From Bog-793 sp963823945 (GTDB lineage: Bacteria > Actinomycetota > Acidimicrobiia > Acidimicrobiales > Bog-793), in NCBI GenBank assembly GCA_963823945.1, contig CAWGNK010000009.1, forward strand, positions 1 to 29,659: a stretch of 29,659 nt of DNA. The letters are read 5' to 3'. The notes under the pieces were generated by a model, which saw only the letters and a program-made list of their open reading frames with translations, was not told the DNA's origin and ran no database searches. Positions 1 through 7,306 of the stretch are shown in pieces. Position 1 is the first letter of the stretch. The number at the start of each line of letters is the position of its first letter. The position numbers were made by a program, and so were the translations under genes.

Positions 1-186
1 TGACGGCTTGCATCGGCGTCACAACAAGGGGCGTCCGAGCATCACGCCTGATGCACAAGGTGCCAAACCGGAGGCGGCTCAGGCGCGGACGTTCGAGCCT
101 TGCGGCACTCGCGATCGCGCCGTGTTCGCGGAGCGTAGTCACTCACGAGGACTTCCCGTCGCTCGACACCGGCATCAGGTGCGGGA

Positions 187-480
187 TTAAGAGGTCGTCG
201 CCTTGTCGATCAACCGCCACTCCGCTCCGAGGGCGTCGGCGAGACGAAGGAGCGTCTTCTCGTTCGGGAAGATCGAACCACGCTCGATCCTGCTGATGTC
301 GCCCTGGTCGATGCCGGTCTTCTCGGCTAGCTCGATCTGAGTGAGGCCGAGGAACTCCCGGCGCTCCATCACCTGAACCGCGAGCCGGTAGGTCTGTTCG
401 AAGACCGCCCCGTCACTTCGCGTTTCGGCCGGCAGGCGCGCACGGCGGGTCGTCGAAGCCTCTTCGTAGCTGCGAGTCAT
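187..480 (-). CDS. XRE-family helix-turn-helix regulator (HigA-antitoxin-like)
   Basis: This 97-residue protein has a Cro/C1-type helix-turn-helix over roughly residues 42-92. The core LGLTQIELAEKTGIDQGDIS is followed by RIERGSIFPNEKTLLRLADA, which is the classic recognition-helix layout. The domain order resembles HigA-like antitoxins and phage-type repressors. I find no convincing RelE/HigB toxin on either side, so it may be a solitary or orphaned regulator. The ATG start is supported by an AGGAGG ribosome site 4 nt upstream (485-490). A palindrome with a -10-like CATAAT lies just upstream, which suggests autoregulation. It sits inside the putative integrated element, so control of element genes is a reasonable guess. 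The HTH assignment is firm; the target is unknown. Confidence 0.85.
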   Translation of the reverse strand: MTRSYEEASTTRRARLPAETRSDGAVFEQTYRLAVQVMERREFLGLTQIELAEKTGIDQGDISRIERGSIFPNEKTLLRLADALGAEWRLIDKATTS

Positions 481-496
481 GTCGCCTCCTCAGATC

Positions 497-516
497 ATTA
501 TGGGCTTTCACCCATA
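497..516 (-). promoter_or_regulatory. Promoter/operator of the XRE gene: TATGGG-N6-CCCATA dyad
   Basis: A perfect 6-bp inverted repeat with a 6-bp spacer (499-516) overlaps a CATAAT -10-like hexamer on the minus strand (502 to 497). It lies 19 nt before the XRE start codon. A dyad over the core promoter of an HTH gene is typical of autorepression. Binding by this protein is inferred. Confidence 0.5.
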
Positions 517-633
517 GCACGCCCAACGCGATCGTGGCGTGCGCCTGGCCGTCAACGACGACGGGAGCGGCACCGCCCCCGGGCGTCGCGGCTCCGACCC
601 GAGTCCTTCTACTCACAGGGCTCTGACCTGGGG

Positions 634-801
634 CTGTGAGTGTTCCTGTGAGTGTTGCTGTGAGTGTTGCTGTGAGTGTTGCTGTGAGTTGCCGGTGCGC
701 GCAGACCCTCCCCTGCGTGATTGCCGACCGAAGAAATCGCCCCGCGATCTCGTCTGTGAGCACTGCTGTGAGTGTTGCTGTGAGAGATGCTGTGAGTCGA
801 T
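634..801. repeat. Iteron-like 12-bp direct repeats, consensus CTGTGAGTGTTG
   Basis: Nine units start with CTGTGAG in strict 12-bp register within each cluster. Cluster 1 has units at 634, 646, 658, 670 and 682; the last is diverged after CTGTGAGT. Cluster 2 has units at 754, 766, 778 and 790. The gap between the first bases of the two clusters (120 bp) is also an exact multiple of 12, so all nine share one phase. An inverted copy, ACTCACAG (611-618), faces the first unit across 15 bp. Helically phased direct repeats next to a regulator and integrase resemble iterons, an origin of transfer or replication, or excisionase arms. Which of these applies cannot be told from sequence alone. Confidence 0.75.
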
Positions 802-948
802 CGGCGCACCATTGCGCAATGGCTCGGCTCCGTTCCGCCCGTCGCGCGTCCACCGGTACGTATCCCCTGCTCCCCGAATCGGCGTCCTCGGGGCAGCCCG
901 CGGCCGGAAGGCAACCGGCGGTGTCGCAACCAGCAATGAGGGATTGCT

Positions 949-1209
949 GTGCATGATCGAGGGGGGTTGACCCCGGCACAACGATCCCTTCGCTCCCGCT
1001 TGGCTGCCTACAGCCTTCACGCCAAGCGCGACCCCAAAGAAACGACCCAAGCGGCCCGTGCCGCGTTCCTGACCCGTTTCGAGCGTGAAGTAGACCCCGA
1101 TGGCTCTCTGCCGCCTGCCGAGCGTGCCAGGCGCGCCCAGGCAGCGCTAAAGGCGCACATGACTCGACTGGCTTTGGCATCGTCACGGGCGAGGTCGAGA
1201 ACAACATGA
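949..1209 (+). CDS. Small basic actinobacterial protein of unknown function
   Basis: The 86-residue product is rich in Arg and Ala and carries two conserved-looking blocks, TPAQRSLRSRLAAYSLHAK and ARAAFLTRFEREVDPDGSLP. A C-terminal amphipathic, charged segment follows. From memory this pattern matches a short protein of unknown function often seen near integrases in actinobacterial chromosomes and mobile elements; I cannot check that here. The GTG start is chosen because GAGGGA lies about 5 nt upstream (938-943). A TTG at 967 would start at TPAQ but has almost no spacing from its purine tract. Its position between the repeats and the integrase suggests an element gene. It has no signal peptide or membrane segment. 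Confidence 0.65.
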   Translation: MHDRGGLTPAQRSLRSRLAAYSLHAKRDPKETTQAARAAFLTRFEREVDPDGSLPPAERARRAQAALKAHMTRLALASSRARSRTT

Positions 1210-1311
1210 GAACGCAACCGGTGCTGGGGTCTTTCGCCAGGGGCGCGACGGTAGATACGGCCAAACGCGACACGCACACCGAGAGACGCTCCGGGGCACA
1301 GCGGTTGAGTT

Positions 1312-2229
1312 CTAGATGCGGTCACCGGGGAGGATTCGCCGGTAGCTGTCGCGGGCGCGCTCGTCAGCGTTGGAAGCACCGTACCTGTTCAACATGACAC
1401 GACTTTTCCATCCGAAAAGTCTCATTGCGTCGGTCTCACCTCCGCCAGAGGCGAGCCACGCATGGGCGGCAGTGTGTCGGAATTGATGAGGATGCAGCTG
1501 AGCGATACCCGCCGTCGCGCAGCGCCGCCTGAGTATCTGCGCGACGCCGCTGGTGGTTAGGCCACCTTTCGGACCGAGCCACAGGGCTGGGCAATGCGAC
1601 TGAGGATGGCGCTTTCGCAGACGGAGATATCGGTCAAGAGCGGAACTGGTCTTCGGTCCGTACGGTGCCGACCGCGGACGCTTTCCCTTGCCGACGACGT
1701 TGATGACTTCGGCCTCCAAGATGACATCCTCCACCGCGAGGTCCGTTATCTCGGCGAGGCGACACCCCGTGTCGATGAACAGACGCAGAATCGCCATGTC
1801 GCGTCGGCTCTCGAAGTCTGTACCTTCACAAGCCTTGAGCAGTCTCCTGAGGTCATTATCGGTCACGATCGGCACGGGCACGTCGGGGATGCTCGGGGGC
1901 TTCATGCGGGCCATCGGCGAATCGGTCAACTCCCCTTCGTCCACCAGGTAAAGGAAGAACTGCCGCAGCGCCTGGTGCCGTGTAAGCGCTGTCGTCGGCT
2001 TCCATCGAGCCAACTGGTCGGCGATGAAGGCTTCAACGTGCTCGCGCTTGACCTCACCGACAGCAGTCGGCATGTCGTGACAGTGCAGGAACTGAAGAAA
2101 CAGTTGAACTGTCTCGCCATAGCCACGGATTGTCTTCTCCGAGCGGTTGCGCGCTCGAAGCCGCCGGCCCCAGCTTTCGAGATACTCGTCGACCTCGCCA
2201 CCTTCTGCATCAGCGAGCTTTGTTGCCAC
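1312..2229 (-). CDS. Tyrosine recombinase / site-specific integrase
   Basis: This 305-residue protein has the XerC/D-like two-domain layout. A core-binding SAM-like domain lies at about 13-105 and a catalytic domain at about 120-300. The catalytic set is visible: Arg157 in GCRLAEI, a Lys at 181-183 in the beta-hairpin VGKGKRP, His248 and Arg251 in HPHQFRHTAAH, Trp274 in the usual His/Trp position, and nucleophile Tyr283 in LNRYGAS. The start is GTG with AGGGGA about 5 nt upstream. The gene begins about 140 bp from the 3' end of tRNA-Val and is read away from it. This is the normal arrangement for an integrase beside its tRNA attachment site. It should catalyse integration and excision of the element to its left. 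Confidence 0.93.
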   Translation of the reverse strand: MATKLADAEGGEVDEYLESWGRRLRARNRSEKTIRGYGETVQLFLQFLHCHDMPTAVGEVKREHVEAFIADQLARWKPTTALTRHQALRQFFLYLVDEGELTDSPMARMKPPSIPDVPVPIVTDNDLRRLLKACEGTDFESRRDMAILRLFIDTGCRLAEITDLAVEDVILEAEVINVVGKGKRPRSAPYGPKTSSALDRYLRLRKRHPQSHCPALWLGPKGGLTTSGVAQILRRRCATAGIAQLHPHQFRHTAAHAWLASGGGETDAMRLFGWKSRVMLNRYGASNADERARDSYRRILPGDRI

Positions 2230-2280
2230 TCGGTCCCCTAGCGGCTACCGACTCCGACATTCGGGCCGTGCCACACTTCA

Positions 2281-2360
2281 CCCTAGCGCTATTAGCAGGT
2301 CTAGGTGCGCTGTGCGCTGTGCTAGTCCATCTGGACTTCGCTATACATCCAGGTAGATGG
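2281..2360. promoter_or_regulatory. Imperfect dyads between integrase and tRNA-Val
   Basis: Two interrupted inverted repeats lie in the gap between the integrase start and the tRNA 3' end. One pairs CACCCTAG with CTAGGTG (about 2280-2316) with a 1-nt bulge. The other pairs CCATCTGGA (2327-2335) with TCCAGGTAGATGG (2348-2360) with a 4-nt bulge. They could be integrase or excisionase arm sites, or part of a tRNA transcript terminator. The dyads are visible in the sequence; the roles are inferred. Confidence 0.3.
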
Positions 2361-2367
2361 CACTTTG

Positions 2368-2441
2368 TGGGCGCTGACGGACTTGAACCGCCGACCTGCT
2401 CGTTGTAAGCGAGCTGCTCTAACCACCTGAGCTAAGCGCCC
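2368..2441 (-). tRNA. tRNA-Val(UAC)
   Basis: The 74-nt minus-strand sequence folds as a full cloverleaf. The acceptor stem is GGGCGCT/AGCGCCC with discriminator A, the D-stem is GCTC/GAGC, and the T-arm is GGCGG-TTCAAGT-CCGTC. The anticodon stem GCTCG/CGAGC holds loop CTTACAA, which gives anticodon UAC and reads GUA. CCA is not encoded. Its 3' half is the probable attachment site for the adjacent integrase. Confidence 0.95.
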
Positions 2442-2534
2442 GTTGCACGTTCGGCGCGCCCACCGCCTGCAGCTCTCGCCGGCGACCGATCGGTTGCGCC
2501 CGGCAATTGTCGCATCTGGATCGGGCCCGTCGCC

Positions 2535-3152
2535 CTAGGGGCTCTCCGAACCCGACGGCGCGAAAGCGTCAACCGTGACCGATCCCCCGCAAGGCGTCAT
2601 CGTGACGGGGACGGCCAGCGCCTCACCTGTCCCGGGGATCGCGACATCCACCGAGGCGACCGTCGAGCATCCCACTCCCTCCACCGGGACATCGTTGATG
2701 ATCACTATGAATTCAGCCGTCCCGTCGCTCGCCAGCGTCACAAGACCCGGCGCTTCGCCCCCGTCCATCGACGTGATCGAAAGCCTCGGCCCCGCACCGG
2801 CCCCGGAAGCACCGGACGGGCCAAAGAACTCGAGCGAGGGGAAGCCGTCGAGCGTGCAGGGCGCCGGACCCCGGTTGGTGAGCGTGAACACGATGTAGGA
2901 CGTGCCGGCGGCAACGCCGCCCGGCGCGGCCGTGATGCCGAGCAAGCCCGTCGAACAGGTCGTCTCGGCGGGCGTCGTCGGCACCGTGCTCGTCGAACTC
3001 GTCGAGGTGGAGGTCGGCGTCGACGTGGACGTCGAAGTCGGCGGCACGTGGTGGTGATGGTGGTGGGTCACCGACGAACAGGCGCCGAGAACGGCACCCC
3101 CTGCCAGCACGACGGCCAGCAGCACCGCGCGCCGGCCGGCCAGGTGACCCAC
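2535..3152 (-). CDS. Secreted lipoprotein with DUF4232-like domain and natural His6 run
   Basis: The 205-residue protein has an N-terminal signal peptide: arginines at 7-8, a hydrophobic core, and lipobox LGAC with Cys25 as the lipidation site. Six consecutive histidines follow at 30-35. A Ser/Thr/Pro spacer then runs to about residue 62. The rest is beta-rich, with paired cysteines and the blocks FTLTNRGPAPCTLDGFPSLE and DGTAEFIVII. This is the look of actinobacterial DUF4232 proteins, whose function is unknown. It is anchored outside the membrane. The GTG start has a purine-rich GGAGGGAGG upstream. It follows the dehydrogenase gene by 18 nt on the same strand and could be co-transcribed. 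The His run may bind metal, but that is speculation. Confidence 0.8.
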   Translation of the reverse strand: MGHLAGRRAVLLAVVLAGGAVLGACSSVTHHHHHHVPPTSTSTSTPTSTSTSSTSTVPTTPAETTCSTGLLGITAAPGGVAAGTSYIVFTLTNRGPAPCTLDGFPSLEFFGPSGASGAGAGPRLSITSMDGGEAPGLVTLASDGTAEFIVIINDVPVEGVGCSTVASVDVAIPGTGEALAVPVTMTPCGGSVTVDAFAPSGSESP

Positions 3153-3170
3153 GATTGCCTCCCTCCTCCT

Positions 3171-4423
3171 CTACGGGAAGAGGCCCCGCAACCGTGTCGC
3201 CTCGGCGACGCGGTCGAGACCCAGCGCCACGGCGGCCCGGCGCAACGGCACCTTCAAGGCGGTCGATTTCTGCCAGGTCGCGTCGAACGCCCGCTCCATC
3301 GTCTCCCGGTGCCGGGTTGAGAAGACACCGGACTCCCAGGCGTAGCCCTGGCGGGCCTGGGCCCATTCGAAGTACGACGCGACCACGCCACCGGCGTTGG
3401 CGAGCACGTCGGGTACGACCGTGACCCCCCGCTCCTCGAGGATCGGGTCGGCCTCGGGTGTCGTCGGCCCGTTCGCCGCTTCGACGAGCACCTTGCCCCC
3501 GAACGACGAGGCCACCTCGGCGGTGACGGCCCCGGCGAGTGCCGCCGGGATGGCGAGCTCGCACTCGAGCGAGAAAAGGGACGCCGGGTCGATCTCCTCG
3601 GCGTTGGCGAAGCCGGCGACCGTGCCCAGCGCGCGAAATGCTCGCCGAGGGCGGCGGGGTCGATCCCGCCCGGATTGTGGATTGCGCCGCCCACGTCGGC
3701 GACGGCGACGACGCGCACGCCGAGCGACGAGAGCAGGAAGACGAGGGGCGCGCCGACCTTGCCATAACCCTGGATGACCGCCCGCGACCCGGCGATCGTC
3801 ATGCCGAGCTCCCGGAACGTCGCCTGGGCGCAGAGCACCACGCCCGACGAGGTCGCGCCGACATGGCCGGCGATCCCCCCGATGGCGATCGGCTTGCCGG
3901 TGACGACCCCGGGGGTCACGTTGCCCCGCATCATCGAGACGGTGTCCATGATCCAGGACATCATCCGGGCGTCGGTGTTCACATCCGGCGCCGGGACGTC
4001 GCGGTCCGGCCCGAGGAGCGAGGCGATGTCGAAGGCGTAGCGCCGCGTGAGCCGCTCGAGCTCGGCCTCCGACAGCGACGCCGGATCGACGACCACGCCG
4101 CCCTTGGCGCCGCCGAACGGGATGTCGACGACGGCGCACTTGATCGTCATGTCGGCGGCGAGCGCCATCACCTCGCGCACGTCGACGTCGGGATGGAACC
4201 GGATCCCGCCCTTGCCGGGCCCACGGGCCGTGCTGTGCTGGACCCGCCAGCCGGTGAAGATCTCGAGGTGCCCGTCGTCGCGGCGGATCGGGATCGCGAC
4301 CTCGAGGATTCGCTCCGGCTTGACGATGATCTGGGTGAGCCCGTCCTCGAGCCCGAGCAGGCCCGCGGCGTCCTCGATCCGGGCGCAGATGGCGTCCCAG
4401 GAATCGGCACCCACACTGGTCAT
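3171..4423 (-). pseudogene. gdhA: Glu/Leu/Phe/Val dehydrogenase interrupted by a frameshift
   Basis: Two overlapping frames together encode a full-length amino-acid dehydrogenase of about 418 residues. The first frame runs from ATG at 4423, with GAGGTGA upstream, and carries Lys71 in GPGKGGIRFHP, Lys95 in MTIKCA and Lys107 in PFGGAKGG. The spacings of 24 and 12 match the substrate and catalytic lysines of clostridial glutamate dehydrogenase. The NAD(P) motif IQGYGKVGAPL follows. Near 3626-3634 the reading passes into the next frame, which supplies the expected C-terminus from TVAGFANAEE to RLRGLFP. One base appears to be missing at GCGCGCTGGGC. The family interconverts glutamate or a branched-chain amino acid with its 2-oxoacid. 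I see no programmed slippery site, so this is either a recent inactivation or an assembly error. Confidence 0.85.
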
Positions 4424-4472
4424 GCAATCACCTCGTCGCCACAGCCACTCCTGCGAGCGTACCGCCGGGCCG

Positions 4473-5381
4473 TCAGGCGATGGACCCACCTGCGCGCATC
4501 TTGGGACCGGAGTTCCGGTCCGAGAGCTGCTCGGCCTCGAAAGTCGACGAGATCAGCGGCGACTGGCTGAGCAGCAGCAGCGAGTAGAACATCAGGCCGA
4601 GGAAGAGCCCCTCGCCGATCGCCCGGGATCCCGTCGCGTGGACGTGGTCCCGGAACAGCCAGATGCCCATGACGATGCTGGAGAGCGGGTTCACGATGAG
4701 GAGGGCCGCCTGCGACGCGGCGACCGGACCGGCATCGAGGGCGTGCTGGGCGATGACGAGCCCGACGAGCCCGACAAGGGCGACCGAGTACGCCGCGGGG
4801 TGCTCGAAGACGTAGACGATCCCGTGGGGCCATTCGTTGGCGACGGTCTTGATGAACGCCGCCGTCAGCGCGAAGCAGATCCCGGCGCTGACGCCGAACC
4901 AAGCGGCCCGCCACGAGCGGGGGCCCCGCTGGGCGGCGACGGCGCTGAGCAGGATGGCGCCCACCGCCGCGACCAGCAGCAGCATCCAGTCGTACTTCGA
5001 CGGGGAGCTGTGGCCCTCCTTCGAGTAGCTGAGCCACAAGAAAAAGCCCAGCCCGATGGCGGTTCCGCACACCGCGGCCAGGTCGATCCACCGCAGCTGG
5101 TGGTGGAACCAGGTGCCCAGGATGAGGACGAGGAAGACGATCTCCGTGACCATGATCGGCTGCACGGTCGACAGGTTCCCGAAGCTGAGGGCGAGGGCCT
5201 GGAGGACGAAGCCCCCGATCGTCAGTCCGAGGCCCGCGTACCAGATCGGCCGTTTCAGAATGCTCGCCATCAGGTGGTGGCTCCGCTTGCTGACCGGCCG
5301 GGCGGCCTCGACACCGAGGCGCTGGAGGACCGTCGCGAAGGCGTTCGCGACCGCAGCAAGAACAGCCAGCAGAAAGACCAT
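4473..5381 (-). CDS. DMT-superfamily (EamA-like) membrane transporter
   Basis: The 302-residue product is almost entirely hydrophobic, with about nine to ten predicted membrane segments. Examples are MVFLLAVLAAVANAFATVL at the N-terminus and IVFLVLILGTWF, MLLLVAAVGAILLSAVAA and YSVALVGLVGLVIAQH further on. The internal repetition and the SQAALLIVNPLSSIVMG block fit the drug/metabolite transporter superfamily of the inner membrane. The substrate cannot be inferred. ATG at 5381 is chosen because the protein then begins directly with the first membrane helix; longer upstream readings lie over rnhB. The 8-nt gap to rnhB makes it the likely last gene of a gpsA-rnhB-transporter operon. Confidence 0.8.
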   Translation of the reverse strand: MVFLLAVLAAVANAFATVLQRLGVEAARPVSKRSHHLMASILKRPIWYAGLGLTIGGFVLQALALSFGNLSTVQPIMVTEIVFLVLILGTWFHHQLRWIDLAAVCGTAIGLGFFLWLSYSKEGHSSPSKYDWMLLLVAAVGAILLSAVAAQRGPRSWRAAWFGVSAGICFALTAAFIKTVANEWPHGIVYVFEHPAAYSVALVGLVGLVIAQHALDAGPVAASQAALLIVNPLSSIVMGIWLFRDHVHATGSRAIGEGLFLGLMFYSLLLLSQSPLISSTFEAEQLSDRNSGPKMRAGGSIA

Positions 5382-5389
5382 TTCGCCCG

Positions 5390-6106
5390 TTATAGCCGCT
5401 CGGCGCCGAACGGCGCCGATGCGGTTGCGGTGGCGGCGGCCCCGACGACCCGCCCGACCGGTGCAACGGACCAGCTCAGCCGGTGGATCGGGGTTGTGCC
5501 GAGGCGGGCGACGGCGAGGCGGTGCTCGAGCGACGCGTACCCCTTGTTGCGCTCGAACCCGTAGCCCGGATGCGTCCCGGCGGCGGCGATCATCAACCGG
5601 TCCCGGGTCACCTTGGCAAGTATCGAGGCCGCCGCGACGACGGCGCAGAGACGGTCGGCCCCGACGATGCACACCGCGCCCGGCGATCCCGTGAAGTCCC
5701 GCGGCCCGTCGACGATGATCGCGTCCGGCTCGACACCGAGCGCCTCGAGCGCCCGCACCGCGGCAAGGCGCTGTGCTCCGGTCATGCCGAAGGCGTCACA
5801 TTCGGCGGCGCTGGCGTGACCGATGGCGTGTCGCAGGACGTGGCCTGCGATGGGAGCGAAGAGCCGCAGGCGCTGCGACGGTGACAGCAGCTTCGAGTCG
5901 CGCACTCCCGGCGGGAAGCCCGCGAGGCACTCGCCCGACACGAGTGCGACGCCGACCGTGAGCGGCCCCGCCCAGGCCCCGCGGCCAACCTCGTCGATCC
6001 CGGCGACCGTCCGGCACCCTGCGGCGACGAGCCGCGTCTCCGTCCCGACCCCCGCGTCGCGGTTCGTCCGGCGGCGCTCGGACCGGCCGCAGGGCCCCTC
6101 AGACAC
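5390..6106 (-). CDS. rnhB: Ribonuclease HII
   Basis: The 238-residue enzyme cleaves the RNA strand of RNA-DNA hybrids and nicks at ribonucleotides left in DNA. The signature GIDEVGRGAWAGPL carries the catalytic Asp38-Glu39. The RDSKLL and VDGPRDF blocks and GADRLCAVVAAASILAKVTR follow, then HPGYGFERNKGY near the C-terminus. This is the complete RNase HII set. A GTG start overlaps the gpsA stop by 8 nt, which indicates translational coupling. The N-terminus is about 30 residues longer than the minimal family and basic. The C-terminus ends in an Ala/Thr-rich tail. Confidence 0.95.
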   Translation of the reverse strand: MSEGPCGRSERRRTNRDAGVGTETRLVAAGCRTVAGIDEVGRGAWAGPLTVGVALVSGECLAGFPPGVRDSKLLSPSQRLRLFAPIAGHVLRHAIGHASAAECDAFGMTGAQRLAAVRALEALGVEPDAIIVDGPRDFTGSPGAVCIVGADRLCAVVAAASILAKVTRDRLMIAAAGTHPGYGFERNKGYASLEHRLAVARLGTTPIHRLSWSVAPVGRVVGAAATATASAPFGAERL

Positions 6107-7136
6107 GGCGGCCGTCGTCGCGGACCTGTTCGCTCCGGTTGGGGAGGTTCTCCACCTCCGACCGGGGTGCCCGACGCATGAGCAGCGGGATCGCCTCCGA
6201 GGGGGGCCGGTTCCCGTAGCACACGGCGACGACCTGCTCGGCGACGGGAACCTCGACGTCGAGTTGGCGCGCCAGGTCGACCAGCGGTCGGCAGGTCTTC
6301 ACCCCCTCGGCGACCATGCGTGTCCGGCCGATCACCTGCTCGAGGGACAAGCCCTGCCCGAGCGCGACGCCGACCGCGAAGTTCCTGCTCTTCAGGCTCG
6401 TGCAGGTCGCGACGAGATCGCCGAGGCCGGCGAGGCCGGCGAACGTCGCCGGCTCCCCGCCGAGCGCGACACCGAGTCGGGTGAGCTCGGCGAGGGAGCG
6501 CGTGATCAAGGCGGCCCTTGTGTTGTCACCGAATCCGAGGCCGACCGACATGCCGCTCGCGATCGCCAGGACGTTCTTCACCGCGCCAGCGATCTCGCAG
6601 CCGATCACGTCTGGATTCGTGTAGACGCGCAGGGTCTCGGTCACGAATAGGTCTCGGATCTCGCCGGCGAGGCTCTCGTCGGCGAAGGCGACGACCGACG
6701 CGGTCGGTTGACCCTCGCACACCTCGGCCGACAGGTTCGGGCCCGTGAGCACACCGACGGGGTGGCCGGGCCAGCAGGCGTCGACGATCTCCGAGATCCG
6801 GGCCATGGTGCCCTCCTCGAGACCCTTCGAGAGGCTGAGCACCGGGACATCCGCCGGGACATCTCCCGCCGCCGCGCCGAGGACGTCGCGCACGCCATGA
6901 CTCGGGAGCGCGATCACGACGAGCTCGGCGCCGCCGAGCGCCTCGGCGACCGAGGAGGTCGCGCGCAGTCGGTCCGACAAGGCGAAGTCCCCGAGATACG
7001 AGGAGTTCCTCCGTCGGTCGCGTATCTCGGCCACCACGGCCTCCGAACGCGCCCAGAGCGTCGTCGGTGTGCGCGCCGAGACGAGCGATGCGATCGTCGT
7101 CCCCCAGGAACCGGCGCCGAGCACGGCAACATTCAT
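6099..7136 (-). CDS. gpsA: Glycerol-3-phosphate dehydrogenase (NAD(P)+)
   Basis: The 345-residue enzyme reduces dihydroxyacetone phosphate to sn-glycerol 3-phosphate for phospholipid synthesis. The N-terminal Rossmann motif is VAVLGAGSWGTT. The family blocks SLSKGLEEGTM, LTGPNLSAEV, the catalytic-lysine helix EIAGAVKNVLAIASGM, and the glycine-rich GLAGLGDLVATC with TSLKSRNFAVG all appear in the right order. The ATG at 7136 is preceded by GTGAGG. Upstream open codons to 7292 are rejected because they precede the Rossmann strand. It heads an apparent operon with rnhB and the DMT transporter, divergent from cofC. Gene order gpsA / fbiD / hupB recalls Mycobacterium tuberculosis Rv2982c-Rv2983-Rv2986c. 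Confidence 0.96.
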   Translation of the reverse strand: MNVAVLGAGSWGTTIASLVSARTPTTLWARSEAVVAEIRDRRRNSSYLGDFALSDRLRATSSVAEALGGAELVVIALPSHGVRDVLGAAAGDVPADVPVLSLSKGLEEGTMARISEIVDACWPGHPVGVLTGPNLSAEVCEGQPTASVVAFADESLAGEIRDLFVTETLRVYTNPDVIGCEIAGAVKNVLAIASGMSVGLGFGDNTRAALITRSLAELTRLGVALGGEPATFAGLAGLGDLVATCTSLKSRNFAVGVALGQGLSLEQVIGRTRMVAEGVKTCRPLVDLARQLDVEVPVAEQVVAVCYGNRPPSEAIPLLMRRAPRSEVENLPNRSEQVRDDGRRV

Positions 7137-7291
7137 CGAAGCCTCACCGACAAGAGGTTCGGCGGCTGCGCGAGATGCCGACCATCTGCGACACGCTAAT
7201 ACCCGGTCCCGCCACGAACCCTCATCCGCCCGCGCCCGCACGACCTGCTCCAGGGCCACACGGCCTCCGCGAACCACGACCGCACCGCCCA

Positions 7292-7306
7292 TAGACTGCC
7301 GCGGTG
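7292..7306 (+). promoter_or_regulatory. Leaderless promoter of cofC: TAGACT-N6-GTG
   Basis: A TANNNT -10 hexamer (7292-7297) is followed by exactly six bases and then the GTG start. Transcription would therefore begin on the start codon, a layout common in actinobacteria. No ribosome site is visible upstream, which agrees. Confidence 0.6.

Larger units (their letters stand above)
481..948. other. Non-coding stretch with two 12-bp direct-repeat clusters
   Basis: No credible gene is visible here. Several frames stay open on both strands because the 12-bp repeat reads as a four-residue period in every frame (Cys-Glu-Cys-Cys on one strand, Thr-His-Ser-Asn or Leu-Thr-Ala-Thr on the other). None has protein-like composition outside the repeats. 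The stretch contains the XRE promoter dyad on its left, the repeat clusters in the middle, and the ribosome site of the small downstream gene on its right. Confidence 0.6.

Noticed and set aside
1..186. Possible toxin or coding remnant at the left edge
   Set aside because: Two short plus-strand frames exist but show no ribosome site, motif or codon pattern; I see nothing supportable in this stretch.
634..801. CRISPR array
   Set aside because: The 12-bp units are contiguous without unique spacers, and no cas genes are present.
539..970. Plus-strand open frame with Cys-Glu-Cys-Cys repeats
   Set aside because: The cysteine pattern comes from the 12-bp DNA repeat. All other frames show equally regular repeats, and there is no ribosome site or protein-like flank.
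413..1279. 288-codon minus-strand frame upstream of the XRE gene, considered as a toxin
   Set aside because: It overlaps the XRE start, contains the repeats as Leu-Thr-Ala-Thr, and shows no RelE/HigB features.
2130..2408. Open frame ending in ADGLEPPTCSL
   Set aside because: This ending is the well-known false translation across a tRNA gene; the region is tRNA-Val plus the antisense of the integrase.
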